NCBI RefSeq assembly: GCF_014198605.1
Contig: NZ_JACIHU010000008.1
DNA length: 64,000 bases
Strand: one strand, 5' to 3'
From: Rhizobium etli_C
GTDB taxonomy: Bacteria > Pseudomonadota > Alphaproteobacteria > Rhizobiales > Rhizobiaceae
In this document: piece by piece, positions 62,974-64,000 of the stretch
Position numbering within the stretch: the first letter of the stretch is position 1
Layout: every line of letters starts with the position of its first letter
Notes under the pieces: generated by a model
Database searches by the model: none
Told to the model about the DNA's origin: nothing
Seen by the model: the letters and a program-made list of their open reading frames with translations, nothing else
Translations under genes and position numbers: made by a program

Positions 62974-63894
62974 TCAGCGCGAGGCAGGCAGCCCGTATAT
63001 CTTTTCGATATCGTCGAGCATCAGGTTGGCGGCGAGAATCCCGCCGGCCGTATTCCAGACGGCGTCGCTGACAGCGCCGACCTTGCCGGCCTTAACGACG
63101 GCAAGATTGTTCCAGAGCGGGTCGGACGTCCAATCGGCCGCGGCGGCGGCCGTCTTGCCGTCACCGGTGTCATAAACCAGGTAGAAGATCCGATCGCCTT
63201 CGAATTCGGGCGTGCGCTCCTTCGTCACCTCGTCGGCGAATTCCATCCGGTCCTGGTTTACCGGCCGCGCAAAACCGATCTGGCTCAAAACATTGCCCGC
63301 AAAAGTATCCTTCAGCAGGATCCGCGTTCGCCCCGGCATGAAGCGCACGAGCGAGATCTTTTCGGCCTTTTTATCCCCCAGCGCCTTGCTGATTGCGGCG
63401 ACGCGGTCGTCATAGGCCTTGAAGGCCGCTTCCGCCTCCGGCAGTTTCCCGACGGCGGCCGCATAAAGCTTCATGTTGCCTTTCCAGTCGCTTCTAATAC
63501 GTTCGGAAAGGACCGTGGGCGCGATGGCCGAAAGCTGCGAATAGATCTTCTCCTGCCGGAATTTTGTGCCCAGGACGAGATCGGGTTCGAGCGAGGCGAT
63601 CAGTTCGAGGTTGACGGCCGACTCATCGCCGACGACGGTTACGCTCTCCATCCGCTGGGCGATGTGGTCGTACCAGGGTTTGCCGAGCCAGGACCGCACG
63701 GCGCCGACCGGCTTGATGCCCATCGCCAACAGCGCTTCGGTTCCCTCGTTCGTCAGCACGACGATCCTCTTCGGCGCATCAGGCACATCGGTCACGCCCA
63801 TGGCATGGGTTACTTCGCGCGCGCCGGCCGCCGTTACGGCGATGAGGGACAGAATGGCAGCGAACGCCGCCAGCAGAATGGATTTCGTACGCAC
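62974..63894 (-). CDS. Periplasmic iron/haem-type substrate-binding protein (ABC transporter class III)
   Basis: 306 residues from the GTG at 63894, which places a signal peptide (SILLAAFAAILSLIAVTAAG) at the N-terminus; the longer open frame would add 28 atypical residues. The protein has the two-lobed FecB/HmuT pattern: PKRIVVLTNEGTEALLAMGI, LELIASLEPDLVLGTKFRQE, then DWTSDPLWNNLAVVKAGKVG and a C-terminal helix ending EKIYGLPA. It would deliver ferric siderophore or haem to a permease that must be encoded outside the window. Iron control is likely but no regulator site was confirmed. Confidence 0.87.
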   Translation of the reverse strand: MRTKSILLAAFAAILSLIAVTAAGAREVTHAMGVTDVPDAPKRIVVLTNEGTEALLAMGIKPVGAVRSWLGKPWYDHIAQRMESVTVVGDESAVNLELIASLEPDLVLGTKFRQEKIYSQLSAIAPTVLSERIRSDWKGNMKLYAAAVGKLPEAEAAFKAYDDRVAAISKALGDKKAEKISLVRFMPGRTRILLKDTFAGNVLSQIGFARPVNQDRMEFADEVTKERTPEFEGDRIFYLVYDTGDGKTAAAAADWTSDPLWNNLAVVKAGKVGAVSDAVWNTAGGILAANLMLDDIEKIYGLPASR

Positions 63895-64000
63895 ACAGGC
63901 CTCGAACTTGACAATTGAATGATTTTTCGACCAATCGGTTGGGTCATAAGATGAGATACATTGTCCACTTAAAGTCAAGCTGAAACTCGTGCGCTCTATC

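Noticed and set aside
63895..64000. Iron-responsive (RirA or Irr) operator upstream of the iron-binding-protein gene
   Set aside because: A TTGAC-like element is present, but no site fitted a remembered iron-box pattern with the right spacing, so no site is claimed.
1..64000. CRISPR arrays, tRNA or rRNA genes, intact insertion sequences
   Set aside because: No regularly spaced repeats, no cloverleaf-type gene and no transposase reading frame were recognised on reading through the window.

Overview
The window looks like a replicon (chromosome or large plasmid) of a fast-growing rhizobium, most likely the Rhizobium leguminosarum/etli group. This rests on high GC with strong third-position bias, a complete type VI secretion locus in the rhizobial imp order (impA to impN), a betaine-demethylation and transport module of rhizobial type, and many ATGA-coupled gene pairs. 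The species call is inference; no rRNA, tRNA, replication origin, CRISPR array or intact insertion sequence was seen.

1-10.4 kb: betaine catabolism and uptake. A leftward operon encodes an FMN/Fe-S demethylase of the N-methylproline/dimethylglycine type, a DddQ-like cupin, EtfB, EtfA, a second cupin that has lost its metal ligands, and glutathione-dependent formaldehyde dehydrogenase (cut by the window edge). Demethylation would release formaldehyde and pass electrons to ETF, so these genes form a coherent pathway. Rightward from the same intergenic region run a TetR regulator, a ProC-like reductase and a three-gene glycine/proline-betaine ABC transporter. A large inverted repeat between the two units is the likely operator.

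10.4-21.8 kb: mixed accessory DNA. It holds a frameshifted 3' remnant of a flavin oxidoreductase, hairpins in a geneless stretch, an AraC regulator, an FdhF/YdeP molybdopterin oxidoreductase with a small coupled gene, a 5TM-PAS-GGDEF protein, a remnant of dnaE2, a lipoprotein-like unknown, an aldo-keto reductase, a chemoreceptor remnant and a secreted unknown.

21.8-37.8 kb: T6SS cargo, all leftward and lower in GC. Reading in the direction of transcription: Hcp, an unknown gene, a Rap1a/Tai-type immunity gene, a Tae4-like amidase, VgrG, a DUF2169 adaptor, a PAAR-like (DUF4150) protein with a frameshifted toxin-like tail, a probable immunity gene, an Rhs protein with an AHH nuclease tip, its probable immunity gene, and a mosaic of duplicated, truncated and frameshifted modules ending in two intact beta-propeller-like paralogues.

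37.8-59.5 kb: T6SS core. clpV (tssH) points left; tssA, B, C, a second tssC-like gene, tagJ, tssE, F, G, fha, tssK, L, M, a tagF-PP2C fusion and a ppkA-like kinase point right. TssJ is the only standard core component not found.

59.5-64 kb: a polysaccharide export lipoprotein gene, a DUF488 gene, a DUF4142-cupredoxin-ECF sigma cluster, and an iron/haem-type periplasmic binding protein.
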